Source of the DNA: JBOZRQ01 sp050789255
GTDB taxonomy: Bacteria; Bacillota; Sulfobacillia; Symbiobacteriales; Symbiobacteriaceae
Assembly (NCBI GenBank): GCA_050789255.1
Contig: JBOZRQ010000034.1
Coordinates: forward strand, 186,001-250,000
DNA: 64,000 nt
Direction: 5' to 3'
Below the pieces are notes generated by a model, which had not been told where the DNA came from, searched no databases, and saw only the letters and a list, made by a program, of their open reading frames with translations. A program made the position numbers and the translations under genes. Below, in pieces: positions 23,651-31,731 of the stretch. The first letter of the stretch is position 1. Every line of letters begins with the position of its first letter.

Positions 23651-24474
23651 ACACCCACGTTCATTCAGAAACCCTGGCCGAATACATCGCTGGCGACCTT
23701 CCTGAGGGGGAGTTGTCGTCCGTGGAAGGCCACCTTGAGGGCTGTGACAGTTGCCGGCTGGTTCTGGGCCAGTTGCGTGAAGCTGCGGAGGCCCTGGCGC
23801 AAATGGTACACCTCACGCCGGCACCAGTTGGTGTAGTTGCTCCCGGCAGGGCGCCGTCGCTGAGATGGTTCCAGGCAGCCGCGGCGGTTCTTGGTCTGCT
23901 CCTGGTCACTACCGGCGGTAGCGTGGCTGCCCCGTTTATCGCCAAGTCTTGGGCCGGTCTGACCCCAAGGGAGATTCCCGCCGCCCAGGCACACAAGCAG
24001 ATCGAGCACATCCTCCAGACGGACCAGGAAGTCCGGCAGCAGAACCAGTACCGATATCTTACTCCGGCAGAGGCCGAGCAGCAGTGGGACGAGCTTGGTC
24101 TAGCTACCGTGGCGAACCTGCCGCAGGGCTACAAGCTTTCGGCCGTGAGAGTTGGAGATACCCTGGGTAGGCGCTCCCTGCTTCAGACGTACACAGTTGA
24201 CGGCCCGAATTTCCTGCAGGTCAGTCAGTTTTGGAGTGGCGGCGCAGGTTACGTCGTGGACTACCCGGAGGGCGCCGGAAGTTCGGTGCTCGTGGGCGGC
24301 CGGGAGGCACTTCTTGTCCAGGGGGCCTGGCAAGTGACAGACGGCCAGAAACCAGTGTGGGGGCCAGATCGAGTGAAGTCGCTCCACTTTGAGTGGAACG
24401 GTCAGCAGGTCACAGTTGTGGCCGCCGGGCTCGCGGCAGAGGAGCTCATTGCCGTTGCCGGGTCGCTGAAGTAG
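23647..24474 (+). CDS. Membrane anti-sigma factor with zf-HC2 domain
   Basis: 275 residues. The N-terminal zinc anti-sigma motif is HLEGCDSCRLVLGQL (HxxxCxxC, about 28-35 with an upstream His), followed by one membrane helix (about 78-100, AAAAVLGLLLVTTGG). The extracytoplasmic domain of about 170 residues contains TPAEAEQQWDELGLATVANLPQ. This is the expected partner that holds the adjacent ECF sigma factor at the membrane. Translation is coupled through the ATGA overlap. Confidence 0.88.
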   Translation: MNTHVHSETLAEYIAGDLPEGELSSVEGHLEGCDSCRLVLGQLREAAEALAQMVHLTPAPVGVVAPGRAPSLRWFQAAAAVLGLLLVTTGGSVAAPFIAKSWAGLTPREIPAAQAHKQIEHILQTDQEVRQQNQYRYLTPAEAEQQWDELGLATVANLPQGYKLSAVRVGDTLGRRSLLQTYTVDGPNFLQVSQFWSGGAGYVVDYPEGAGSSVLVGGREALLVQGAWQVTDGQKPVWGPDRVKSLHFEWNGQQVTVVAAGLAAEELIAVAGSLK

Positions 24475-24480
24475 ACGAAG

Positions 24481-24516
24481 AGGCCGCTCTGCAAGAATGC
24501 AGGGCGGCCTCGTTTC
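24481..24516. terminator. Terminator after the sigma/anti-sigma operon
   Basis: AGGCCGCTCTGC (24481-24492) pairs with GCAGGGCGGCCT (24499-24510) with one wobble, then CGTTTCC. It is shared with the convergent membrane-protein gene. Near-copy of the 20131-20164 stem. Confidence 0.8.
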
Positions 24517-24525
24517 CGTCAACGC

Positions 24526-25023
24526 TTACATACCGTGACCTTGCATAGGGGCGGCGCCAGAACCGGAGATGATCGTCGGGTTGACCATGCCGAAAATCAT
24601 CGCCACGTGGGCGATCACCAGGAACCCGGTCAGCCACAGGAAGTGGATCCGCATCTTCTCCTGCTCGCTCTTGCCCCTGTGGAGCAGCCCAAGCTCCATC
24701 AGGGCGATGGCGCCCAGGGGCACGACGCCCAACAGGTAGGACCAGACGGCCACGACGTCGACCCAGGTGTTCCACGTAATCGAGGGAATCGCCGTGAAGA
24801 GCAGGTTCAGGAAGATGCCGGTGAAGTAGATGCCGGCGGTGATGCCCAGGTACTTGTTGAGGGTGCGGAGGGCGCCGGTGGTCATGCGGTTGAACACGAT
24901 GATGAATTCCGTAGCAACCAGGCTCTCGGCTAGCACGACAGGTACGACCATATAGATGATCAGGTTCCAGGGCTGATTGTCGGCCAGAAGGCCCATGTAG
25001 TGCGTCATCTGCGACATATCCAT
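24526..25023 (-). CDS. Conserved integral membrane protein, four helices
   Basis: 165 residues with four to five predicted membrane helices. Met/His residues cluster at both ends (MDMSQMTHYM at the start, MQGHGM at the end), which suggests possible metal contact but is not a known motif. Charged loops include RMTTGALRTLNKYLG and HRGKSEQEKMRIH. I do not recognise the family with confidence. It is preceded by an SD-like GGAGGAGATGAAG on its strand and stands alone between terminators. Confidence 0.65.
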   Translation of the reverse strand: MDMSQMTHYMGLLADNQPWNLIIYMVVPVVLAESLVATEFIIVFNRMTTGALRTLNKYLGITAGIYFTGIFLNLLFTAIPSITWNTWVDVVAVWSYLLGVVPLGAIALMELGLLHRGKSEQEKMRIHFLWLTGFLVIAHVAMIFGMVNPTIISGSGAAPMQGHGM

Positions 25024-25133
25024 AGCTTCATCTCCTCCTGCTGGTGGACTCTTTCACCACTCCAGCATGGAGCCAAAGTATGGAGAAATTGTGGAGGGCG
25101 GCAGACGGTTTGGAAAACAGCCCCAACGTGCAA

Positions 25134-25165
25134 CAGCCCCCCAGCCAAAAATAGCCAGGGGACTG
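25134..25165 (-). terminator. Probable terminator of the amino-acid permease gene
   Basis: On the minus strand CAGTCCCCTGGC pairs with GCTGGGGGGCTG over 12 positions (three wobbles) around an AT-rich loop. It lies 12 bases after the permease stop. No strong T-tract follows. Confidence 0.5.
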
Positions 25166-25176
25166 TCCGGTTGGTG

Positions 25177-26535
25177 CTACCGCAGGAGGAGGTCGTCGTC
25201 TGGCGTCTCGGTTGGCTCCGGACTTCTGGCATGCGTCAACCAGTAAATCAGGGATAACGCAGCCAGCAGGCTGATGCCCATGATCAGGCCGGCGCCCTGT
25301 CCGGGGATGAGCGGCATCGAGAGAATGGCACCCACCAGGGCGATGATGCCCAGCCAGGTGCCGTAGGGGTACCAGGGCATCTGGCAACCGCCCTTGGGGC
25401 AGCCCTCCCGGCGTCGGATCACCAGTTGGCTGGCCAGGATCGACAGGTACGCCACCAGGATTGCGAAACCGCTCGAGCTGACCAGGAAGACGTAGACCGA
25501 CTTGGGGAGGATGTAGGCGAGCACCACGCCCACCAGCATGCCCACTCCGGAGGCGAGCATGGCGTTGCGGGGCGCCCCCGCTGGGGTCAGCCGCTTAAAG
25601 AGGGCGGGTGCCTGCCCTTCCTCGGCCAGGGAGTAGAGCATACGGCCCAGGCCGTACATGGCGGCGAGCATGGTGGAGAGGGAGGCGCTCATCACGATCA
25701 GGTTGAAGGCCGCCGATAGTCCCGGGAGGCCCGAGAGCCGCAGGGTTTCCACCATGGGGCTCACCTCGGCGCCCAGCGTGCGCCGGGGCAGCACCGGAAG
25801 GATGACGGCCATCGAGAGTACGTAGAGCGTGACCAGGGAGATCACCGTGAGGATGACGGCCCGTGGCACGGTGCGCTGCGGATCCTTGGCGTCGGGGGCG
25901 GCCAGCCCCATCACCTCAAAACCGGCGTAAGAGAAGAGCACCAGCAGCATCGACCCGGCCAGGCCCCCTGCCCCGCCTGGGATGAGGGGCCGCTCCAGCC
26001 CGGCGGGAGGGCGCCCCGGCAACAGGCCCAGCACCAGGCTGGCCATCACGAGAATGAAGCCCACGATCGCCAGCAGTTTCACCCCGGCCATGACCGACTC
26101 GACCAGGCTGAACATCCGCACGTCCAGCAGGTTGATCAGGGTCACCCCGATGATCACCGCCAGGCTGACCACCCAAAGGGGCAGGCCAGGGGCAAAGTAG
26201 CGGGCGAAGAGTGCGGTCGCCGTCGCCTCGCTCGAGAGCGCCAGCACCAGGCCGATCCAGTAGAGCCAGCCCACCAGGAAGCTCGCCATCGGGCCGAATG
26301 CGACCTCGGCGTACTCACGGAAGGAGCCGTGAGCGGGGCGCCCCACGGTCAGCTCGGACAGGGCCGTCAGGATCAGGTAGACCACGAACCCGCCGGCCGC
26401 AAAGACCAGCAGGGTGCCAGCGCCAGCCTCCCGCAGCGGGATGGCGGTGCCAAGGAAGAAGGAGCCGCCGATTACCGTCCCGAGACCGAGCATTACCAGT
26501 TGCCATACGCTCAGCTTGGCGCCGTGAGCCTGCAT
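25177..26535 (-). CDS. Amino-acid permease, APC superfamily
   Basis: About 452 residues and 12 predicted helices. The first helix carries the APC signature LVMLGLGTVIGGSFFLGTAI, and helix 6 has VLFSYAGFEVMGLAAPDAKDP, both typical of cationic/neutral amino-acid antiporters of the APC family. ATG 26535 is preferred because AAGGAGG lies six bases upstream; an in-frame ATG at 26604 lacks such a site and would add 23 residues. Substrate not predictable. Confidence 0.9.
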   Translation of the reverse strand: MQAHGAKLSVWQLVMLGLGTVIGGSFFLGTAIPLREAGAGTLLVFAAGGFVVYLILTALSELTVGRPAHGSFREYAEVAFGPMASFLVGWLYWIGLVLALSSEATATALFARYFAPGLPLWVVSLAVIIGVTLINLLDVRMFSLVESVMAGVKLLAIVGFILVMASLVLGLLPGRPPAGLERPLIPGGAGGLAGSMLLVLFSYAGFEVMGLAAPDAKDPQRTVPRAVILTVISLVTLYVLSMAVILPVLPRRTLGAEVSPMVETLRLSGLPGLSAAFNLIVMSASLSTMLAAMYGLGRMLYSLAEEGQAPALFKRLTPAGAPRNAMLASGVGMLVGVVLAYILPKSVYVFLVSSSGFAILVAYLSILASQLVIRRREGCPKGGCQMPWYPYGTWLGIIALVGAILSMPLIPGQGAGLIMGISLLAALSLIYWLTHARSPEPTETPDDDLLLR

Positions 26536-26686
26536 GCGCATCCTCCTTATCTCTTGGAGGATGTCCTTGTCGGGCTGTGCCCATGCGTGTGTCGGCGGGT
26601 CCATGGCTGGCGAACTCCGCCGACTCCTGGCGATAGTTATTGGCTATGGGGTCTCAAACGGCCGAGTCCGGCTGAGTGCCTATGGG

Positions 26687-26703
26687 CTGAGTCTTTCTCA
26701 GCA
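26687..26703. repeat. Short inverted repeat
   Basis: GCTGAG (26687-26692 region) and CTCAGC flank TCTTT just before a strong terminator, in the gap between the permease and a small secreted protein. It may be part of a longer 3' structure of the minus-strand transcript or an operator for the permease gene. Confidence 0.3.
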
Positions 26704-26710
26704 CAGACGA

Positions 26711-26735
26711 GCCCCCGGCCGGTATGGCCGGGGGC
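26711..26735. terminator. Strong GC-rich terminator hairpin
   Basis: GCCCCCGGCC (26711-26720) pairs perfectly with GGCCGGGGGC (26726-26735) around GGTAT. It is positioned as the 3' end of the minus-strand gene at 26752-27042. Confidence 0.75.
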
Positions 26736-26751
26736 GTCCTTATATTCTGCC

Positions 26752-27042
26752 CTAGTTTGCTTCCACCCAGGCAGGATCTACAGCAAGAACGGGCTCGCCG
26801 TTGAGGTAAATCCAGGTGTAGTAATGGTCCACTGATATGCCACTGGTGCTACTGAGTTGGTTGTGCAGAGCCTCTTGCGTCTGGAAGGTTGTCTGGCCGG
26901 TGGAACCGCTGGTCGTCAACAGACTGGGTGCTACAGTGACCGACACCTTCTCGTCCTGATTCGACAGATAAGCCGCGTGGCCGATTCCTGACATGAGACA
27001 CACCAAGAGTATGGACATTGTGATCCACCGGTAATGGCGCAT
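26752..27042 (-). CDS. Small secreted protein
   Basis: About 96 residues from ATG 27042 with GGGAGGG upstream; the frame is open to 27108 but that start lacks a site. The N terminus MRHYRWITMSILLVCLMSGI is a Sec signal with likely cleavage near GHAAYL. The mature part of about 70 residues contains EKVSVTVAPSLLTT and YYTWIYLNGEPVLAVDPAW. Not recognised. Confidence 0.6.
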   Translation of the reverse strand: MRHYRWITMSILLVCLMSGIGHAAYLSNQDEKVSVTVAPSLLTTSGSTGQTTFQTQEALHNQLSSTSGISVDHYYTWIYLNGEPVLAVDPAWVEAN

Positions 27043-27094
27043 GCCGATCGCCCTCCCAGGAAGATTATTTACACAAATATTATAAAAGGGCGAG

Positions 27095-28006
27095 TTATTC
27101 GCTGTCAATAACCGTCAGAAACGCCTTGACCACGTCCGGTCGATACAGTCGACCGGCACCCTGCTGCAACTCCGAAAGGGCTGACGGTTTGGATAGCGCC
27201 GGTCGATAGACTCGGTCTGTAGTCATAGCGTCATAGCTGTCCACTACGGCAACAATCTGCGCCTCTACGGAGATTTGTTCACCGCTCAATCCTCTGGGGT
27301 AGCCACTGCCGTCTAGACGCTCATGGTGTTGCTCCAGAATGTAGGCCACCCCGGCGTACACCGTGTTCTGCAGCATGGTGGCTCCGATGGTGGGATGTTG
27401 CTTCATGAGTTCCCATTCTGAAGGAAGAAGTGCTCCCGGCTTCTGCAGGACATGGTCTGGGATACCAACCTTGCCCAGGTCGTGCAGAAAGGAGCCATGA
27501 AACAAGTTGTATTGCTGGACAGGGCTCAGGTGTAGGGTTTCTGCGACCTTTTTGGACAGGTCACGAATGCGTTGACAGTGGTCGACCGTGTAACCGTCCT
27601 TCTTGGCTACGCTGATCGCAAGGTCCTGAAAGGTTGTGGCGTGCGTGCTGATCGTGTGAAAGGTCGGTTGTGAGCCCACATAGATCAGAACGACATCTGT
27701 CAAGGCAGTGAGAATGAAAGGTTCGCCGACTGGGGTTGCCGCTAGGCAGTCCCCCGGTCCAAGAGTTCTGCTACGCTCATTGCCCTCCCAGACCGCTTCG
27801 CCCTCCACGAAATAGTAAACCTCCAGGGCGTTCCAGTCCTCCTGGGGGCGCAGGCCGAAGCGCTTTCCTTTCGGAATCTCGTGACGTGCAACCTCGACGC
27901 CATCCCATGAGGCCAGGAGGTCGAATGTCACGTTGTTCCGCAACTGCACTCGCTCGATAGCAGTGCCCGCCCGGCGCAGGACCACGCCCTTGACCAACTC
28001 CTCCAT
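27095..28006 (-). CDS. Cupin/HD-GYP domain protein (candidate c-di-GMP phosphodiesterase)
   Basis: 303 residues. Residues 1-115 form a cupin-like barrel (WNALEVYYFVEGEAVWEGNE, LGPGDCLAATPVGEPFIL). The HD-GYP domain occupies about 120-300, with HGSFLHDLGKVGIPDHVLQ (HD pair), HPTIGATML, HHERLDGSGYPRGL (GYP loop) and VVDSYDAMTTDRVYR. All metal-ligand motifs of active c-di-GMP phosphodiesterases are visible. No membrane segment, so cytoplasmic. The cupin part may sense a small ligand. It follows the LysR gene by 12 bases on the same strand. Confidence 0.88.
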   Translation of the reverse strand: MEELVKGVVLRRAGTAIERVQLRNNVTFDLLASWDGVEVARHEIPKGKRFGLRPQEDWNALEVYYFVEGEAVWEGNERSRTLGPGDCLAATPVGEPFILTALTDVVLIYVGSQPTFHTISTHATTFQDLAISVAKKDGYTVDHCQRIRDLSKKVAETLHLSPVQQYNLFHGSFLHDLGKVGIPDHVLQKPGALLPSEWELMKQHPTIGATMLQNTVYAGVAYILEQHHERLDGSGYPRGLSGEQISVEAQIVAVVDSYDAMTTDRVYRPALSKPSALSELQQGAGRLYRPDVVKAFLTVIDSE

Positions 28007-28018
28007 GGCCTCAACCCC

Positions 28019-28918
28019 CTACTGCTTCCAGACTTCTGCGGCGACCTCGAGGAAAGCCGAAGCTGCGGCGGAGACGTACCGGTCCTTCCGCCAGACCAGG
28101 GCCAGGGTCCGGGTCAGCCTGGGCCGCGAGACCTCCAGGAAGACCGGCGAGGGCTGCATCTCCCGCTCGGCAGCCATTCTGGGCACCAGGGAGACCCCGA
28201 GCCCGACCGCGACCATCGACTGAATCGTGTCAATATGAGCACTCTCATACGCCACCACGGGCTCAAACCCTGCCGAGCGGCAGGCCTGGAGGCACAAATC
28301 TCGGAAGCCGAAGCCGGGCTTCATCAGCATGAAGGGCTCACGGGCCACATCGGCCAGGTCGACCCGGGGGCTGTAGGCCAGCCGGTGCCCCCGCGGCACG
28401 GCCAGCAGAATATCTTCCGTCAGGATCTCCTGCACGCCGAGCTCGCCGTGCCGGACCGGCAAGGTCGTCAGGGTAATGTCGGTCTCGCCGGACATGACCA
28501 ACTCGGTCAGGGTGGCCGTCGACTCCTCCCGCAGCACCACCTGGATGCCGGGGTAGCGGGACCGGAACTCCGCCACCACCTTCGGCAGCACCAGCGACCC
28601 CGTCATGGGCAGCGTGCCGACCACCACCCGGCCGCTGCGCAGTCCAAGGACCTCCTCAACGGCGGCCCGGCTGTCCTCGACTTGCTTGAGGATTGCCTCA
28701 GCCCGGGGCAGCAGCGCATGGCCGGCATCGGTGAGCCGGACCTGGCCGCCCGAGCGGTCGAAGAGGGAGGCGCCGAGCGACTGCTCCAGGCGCCGGATCT
28801 GCTGGCTGAGCGAGGGCTGGGCGACGTGGTTCTCCTCGGCCGCCCGGGTGAAGCTGCCGAGCCGGGCGACGGAGACAAAGTAACGAAGATGATGAAGCTC
28901 CACCGGACTGACCTCCAT
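28019..28918 (-). CDS. LysR-family transcriptional regulator
   Basis: 299 residues. The N-terminal helix-turn-helix is FVSVARLGSFTRAAEENHVAQPSLSQQIRRLE, and the effector domain (about 90-295) shows GRVVVGTLPMTGSLVLP and LPVRHGELGVQ. The family usually regulates a divergent gene, here leuC. Two AT-rich near-identical repeats lie in the shared upstream region. The gene is followed by the cupin/HD-GYP gene in the same direction. Effector unknown; a leucine-pathway intermediate is possible. Confidence 0.92.
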   Translation of the reverse strand: MEVSPVELHHLRYFVSVARLGSFTRAAEENHVAQPSLSQQIRRLEQSLGASLFDRSGGQVRLTDAGHALLPRAEAILKQVEDSRAAVEEVLGLRSGRVVVGTLPMTGSLVLPKVVAEFRSRYPGIQVVLREESTATLTELVMSGETDITLTTLPVRHGELGVQEILTEDILLAVPRGHRLAYSPRVDLADVAREPFMLMKPGFGFRDLCLQACRSAGFEPVVAYESAHIDTIQSMVAVGLGVSLVPRMAAEREMQPSPVFLEVSRPRLTRTLALVWRKDRYVSAAASAFLEVAAEVWKQ

Positions 28919-28936
28919 AGGCGAAACCTATCTCGT

Positions 28937-28989
28937 GTATAGCTATTATATCTTTGAGGTCTGTCTGAAAACTAGGTATAACTATTACA
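28937..28989. promoter_or_regulatory. Paired GTATA(G/A)CTATTA sites between LysR gene and leuC
   Basis: GTATAGCTATTATA (28937-28950) and GTATAACTATTACA (28976-28989) are direct repeats 39 bases apart in the divergent intergenic region. The first contains the palindrome ATAGCTAT. Paired AT-rich sites of this kind are typical of LysR-type autoregulated, divergent promoters. Confidence 0.55.
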
Positions 28990-29020
28990 ACAACCTACTT
29001 TCGGAAGGCGGTGGACTGCT

Positions 29021-30427
29021 GTGGGTCCGAAAACGATGTTCGAGAAGCTCTGGGACGCCCACGTCGTTCAGCAGGAGGCCGGGAAGCCGGCGCTCCTTTA
29101 TATTGACCTGCACCTGGTCCACGAGGTCACCTCGCCCCAGGCCTTCGACGGCCTGCGCATGACGGGCCGCAAGGTCCGCCGGCCCGAGCTGACCCTGGCG
29201 ACCATGGACCACAACGTCCCCACCTGGGACAGGGCGCAGCCCATGACCGACGAGGTCTCGATTGCCCAGGTAGAGGCGCTGGCCAAGAACTGCAAGGAGT
29301 TCGGGATTGAACTTTACGACCTCTACAGCCCCAGGCAGGGCATCGTCCACGTGATCGGGCCTGAGCTGGGCTTCACCCAGCCCGGCATGACCATCGTCTG
29401 CGGCGACAGCCACACCTCGACCCACGGCGCCTTCGGCAGCCTGGCCTTCGGCATCGGCACCAGCGAGGTCGAGCACGTGCTGGCCACCCAGTGTCTGCTG
29501 CAGAGCAAGCCCAAGACCCTGGAGATCCGGGTCAACGGGAAGCTGCCCGCCGGCGTGACGGCCAAGGATATCATCCTCGGCGTCATCGGTCGCATCGGCA
29601 CCGACGGCGCCACGGGCTACGTCATCGAGTACACCGGCGAGGCGATTCGCTCCCTCTCCATGGAGGGCCGCATGACGGTCTGCAACATGTCGATCGAGGC
29701 GGGCGCCCGTGCGGGCATGATCGCCCCCGACGAGAAGACCTTCGAGTACGTGAAGGGGCGCCCCCACGCCCCGCAGGGCGAGGCCTGGGAGCAGGCGGTC
29801 GCCGCTTGGCGCCAGCTGCCCTCCGACCCCGGCGCCACCTACGACAAGGTGATCGAGTTTGACGCCTCCGAGTTCGTGCCCTTCATCTCGTGGGGCACCA
29901 ACCCGGGTCAGGTGGCCCCGGTCACCGGCACCGTGCCCAACCCGGCCGATTTCGCCGACGCCACCGACCGCAAGGCAGCCGAGGCTGCGCTGGCCTACAT
30001 GGGCCTGACCGCCGGCACCCCGCTCCAGCAGGTCAAGGTCGACCGGGTCTTCATCGGCTCCTGCACCAACGGCCGCATCGAGGACCTGCGGGCCGCCGCC
30101 AAGGTGGCCCAGGGCCGCAAGGTCGCCGCCGGCGTGAACGCCATGGTGGTGCCCGGGTCGGTGCAGGTCAAGCTCCAGGCCGAGGCTGAGGGGCTGGACC
30201 GGGTCTTCCGGGAGGCGGGCTTCGACTGGCGTGAGGCGGGCTGCTCGATGTGCCTGGGCATGAACCCCGACATCCTCAGCCCCGGCGAGCGCTGCGCCTC
30301 TACATCCAACCGCAACTTCGAGGGGCGCCAGGGCAAGGGCGGCCGGACCCACCTGGTCAGCCCCGAGATGGCCGCTGCGGCAGCCATCGCCGGCCGGTTC
30401 GTCGATGTCCGTGAGCTCGTAAGCTAA
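29021..30427 (+). CDS. leuC: 3-isopropylmalate dehydratase, large subunit
   Basis: 468 residues from a GTG start, the usual bacterial LeuC length. Iron-sulfur cluster ligands are in FIGSCTNGRIEDL and GCSMCLGMNPD; active-site segments include GDSHTSTHGAFGS and STSNRNFEGRQG. It isomerises 2-isopropylmalate to 3-isopropylmalate in leucine synthesis as a heterodimer with LeuD, encoded 14 bases downstream. Probably regulated by the divergent LysR protein. Confidence 0.97.
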   Translation: MGPKTMFEKLWDAHVVQQEAGKPALLYIDLHLVHEVTSPQAFDGLRMTGRKVRRPELTLATMDHNVPTWDRAQPMTDEVSIAQVEALAKNCKEFGIELYDLYSPRQGIVHVIGPELGFTQPGMTIVCGDSHTSTHGAFGSLAFGIGTSEVEHVLATQCLLQSKPKTLEIRVNGKLPAGVTAKDIILGVIGRIGTDGATGYVIEYTGEAIRSLSMEGRMTVCNMSIEAGARAGMIAPDEKTFEYVKGRPHAPQGEAWEQAVAAWRQLPSDPGATYDKVIEFDASEFVPFISWGTNPGQVAPVTGTVPNPADFADATDRKAAEAALAYMGLTAGTPLQQVKVDRVFIGSCTNGRIEDLRAAAKVAQGRKVAAGVNAMVVPGSVQVKLQAEAEGLDRVFREAGFDWREAGCSMCLGMNPDILSPGERCASTSNRNFEGRQGKGGRTHLVSPEMAAAAAIAGRFVDVRELVS

Positions 30428-30441
30428 GGAGGGGGCTGCGT

Positions 30442-31041
30442 ATGAAGGCCTTTGTGAAGCACACCGGGTTGGTGGTCCCCCTGGACCGGGCCAACGTCGA
30501 CACCGACCAGATCATCCCCAAGCAGTTCCTCAAGCGCATCGAGCGGACCGGCTTCGGCCAGTTCCTCTTCTTCGACTGGCGCTACCTGGCGGACGGCGCC
30601 CCGAACCCGGAGTTTGAGCTGAACCTGCCCCGGTACCAGGGCGCCTCGGTCCTGGTGGCGGGCAAGAACTTCGGCAGCGGCTCCTCCCGGGAGCACGCCC
30701 CCTGGGCGCTGGACGACTACGGCTTCCGGGTGGTCATCGCCCCGTCCTTCGCCGATATCTTCTACAACAACTGCTTCAAGAACGGCATGCTGCCGATCAA
30801 GCTCTCCGAGGAGCAGGTGGCCGAGCTGATGAAGCGGGCGGCTGGGCAGGCGCAGTACGAGCTCCACGTCGACCTGGAGAGCTGCACGGTCTACGACGAC
30901 AGCGGCTTCAAGGCATCCTTCACGGTCGATGAGTTCCGCCGCCACTGCCTGCTGCACGGGCTGGACGATATCGGCCTGACCCTTCAGCACGCCGATGCCA
31001 TCTCGGCATACGAGGCGAAGCGGCCCGCATACAGGAACTAG
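30442..31041 (+). CDS. leuD: 3-isopropylmalate dehydratase, small subunit
   Basis: 199 residues with AAGGAGG upstream. Conserved swivel-domain motifs NVDTDQIIPKQFLKRI and GKNFGSGSSREHAPWALDDYG are intact, and FADIFYNNCFKNGMLPI follows as in other LeuD proteins. Partner of LeuC. A strong terminator follows directly. Confidence 0.97.
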   Translation: MKAFVKHTGLVVPLDRANVDTDQIIPKQFLKRIERTGFGQFLFFDWRYLADGAPNPEFELNLPRYQGASVLVAGKNFGSGSSREHAPWALDDYGFRVVIAPSFADIFYNNCFKNGMLPIKLSEEQVAELMKRAAGQAQYELHVDLESCTVYDDSGFKASFTVDEFRRHCLLHGLDDIGLTLQHADAISAYEAKRPAYRN

Positions 31042-31054
31042 GTTGGCGCATGAC

Positions 31055-31084
31055 GAAAGCCGGGGTGTAAAAACCCCGGCTTTC
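31055..31084 (+). terminator. Terminator of leuCD
   Basis: GAAAGCCGGGGT (31055-31066) pairs perfectly with ACCCCGGCTTTC (31073-31084) around GTAAAA. Confidence 0.85.
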
Positions 31085-31110
31085 ATCGCGAGCAAGGAGG
31101 CGATCTTCCC

Positions 31111-31731
31111 GTGCTTTCCGCCGCCATTTTGGTCTCGGGCTTGGGCTATCTGTGGGCGGTACACAAGCGAAGCCAGCCCCTCCGGTTCCTGCTCAAACCC
31201 GGCACCATGCTGCTCATTATCGCCATGGCCTACCGGGGAATGCCCGCTGCGGGCAGCTACGGCTGGCTGATCCTGGCCGGGCTGGTCGCCTCCACGGCAG
31301 GGGACGTCTTCCTGCTGCTGCCCGGGCGCTTCCTGCACGGTCTGGTCGCCTTCTTCATCGCCCACGTGCTGTACATTGTCGCCTTCAGCCAATCCATCCA
31401 CATCGGCCCCAGCGACCTGGCCGTCCTCGCCGGACTGGCAGCGGCTGCGTGGCCGATGCTGCGGCTTTTGCGCCCGGGCGTCCTGGAGCAGGGCGGGCGC
31501 CCCATGCTCGGCGCCGTGGGCCTGTACGTCACGGCGATATCGCTCATGGTATGGCGGGCCGCCGCCACGGGCCAGCCCCTGGCCATCGCAGGCGCCCTGC
31601 TCTTCTACATATCCGATGGCATCCTCGCGGTCAACCGGTTCGCCAAGCCTCTTGCCTGGGCCGACTACGCCGTGATGACCACCTACTACGGCGCCCAGTA
31701 CTGCATCGCCTTGACCCTGTCCAGGCTGTAG
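31111..31731 (+). CDS. YhhN family membrane protein (lysoplasmalogenase-like)
   Basis: 206 residues, GTG start with AAGGAGG upstream, seven to eight predicted helices. The family hallmarks are a Gly-Asp in LVASTAGDVFLLLPGRFLHG and the C-terminal YISDGILAVNRFA. The family relates to TMEM86 lysoplasmalogenases; the bacterial substrate is uncertain. Its last 46 bases overlap the 3' end of the convergent FAD-lipoprotein gene. Confidence 0.88.
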   Translation: MLSAAILVSGLGYLWAVHKRSQPLRFLLKPGTMLLIIAMAYRGMPAAGSYGWLILAGLVASTAGDVFLLLPGRFLHGLVAFFIAHVLYIVAFSQSIHIGPSDLAVLAGLAAAAWPMLRLLRPGVLEQGGRPMLGAVGLYVTAISLMVWRAAATGQPLAIAGALLFYISDGILAVNRFAKPLAWADYAVMTTYYGAQYCIALTLSRL

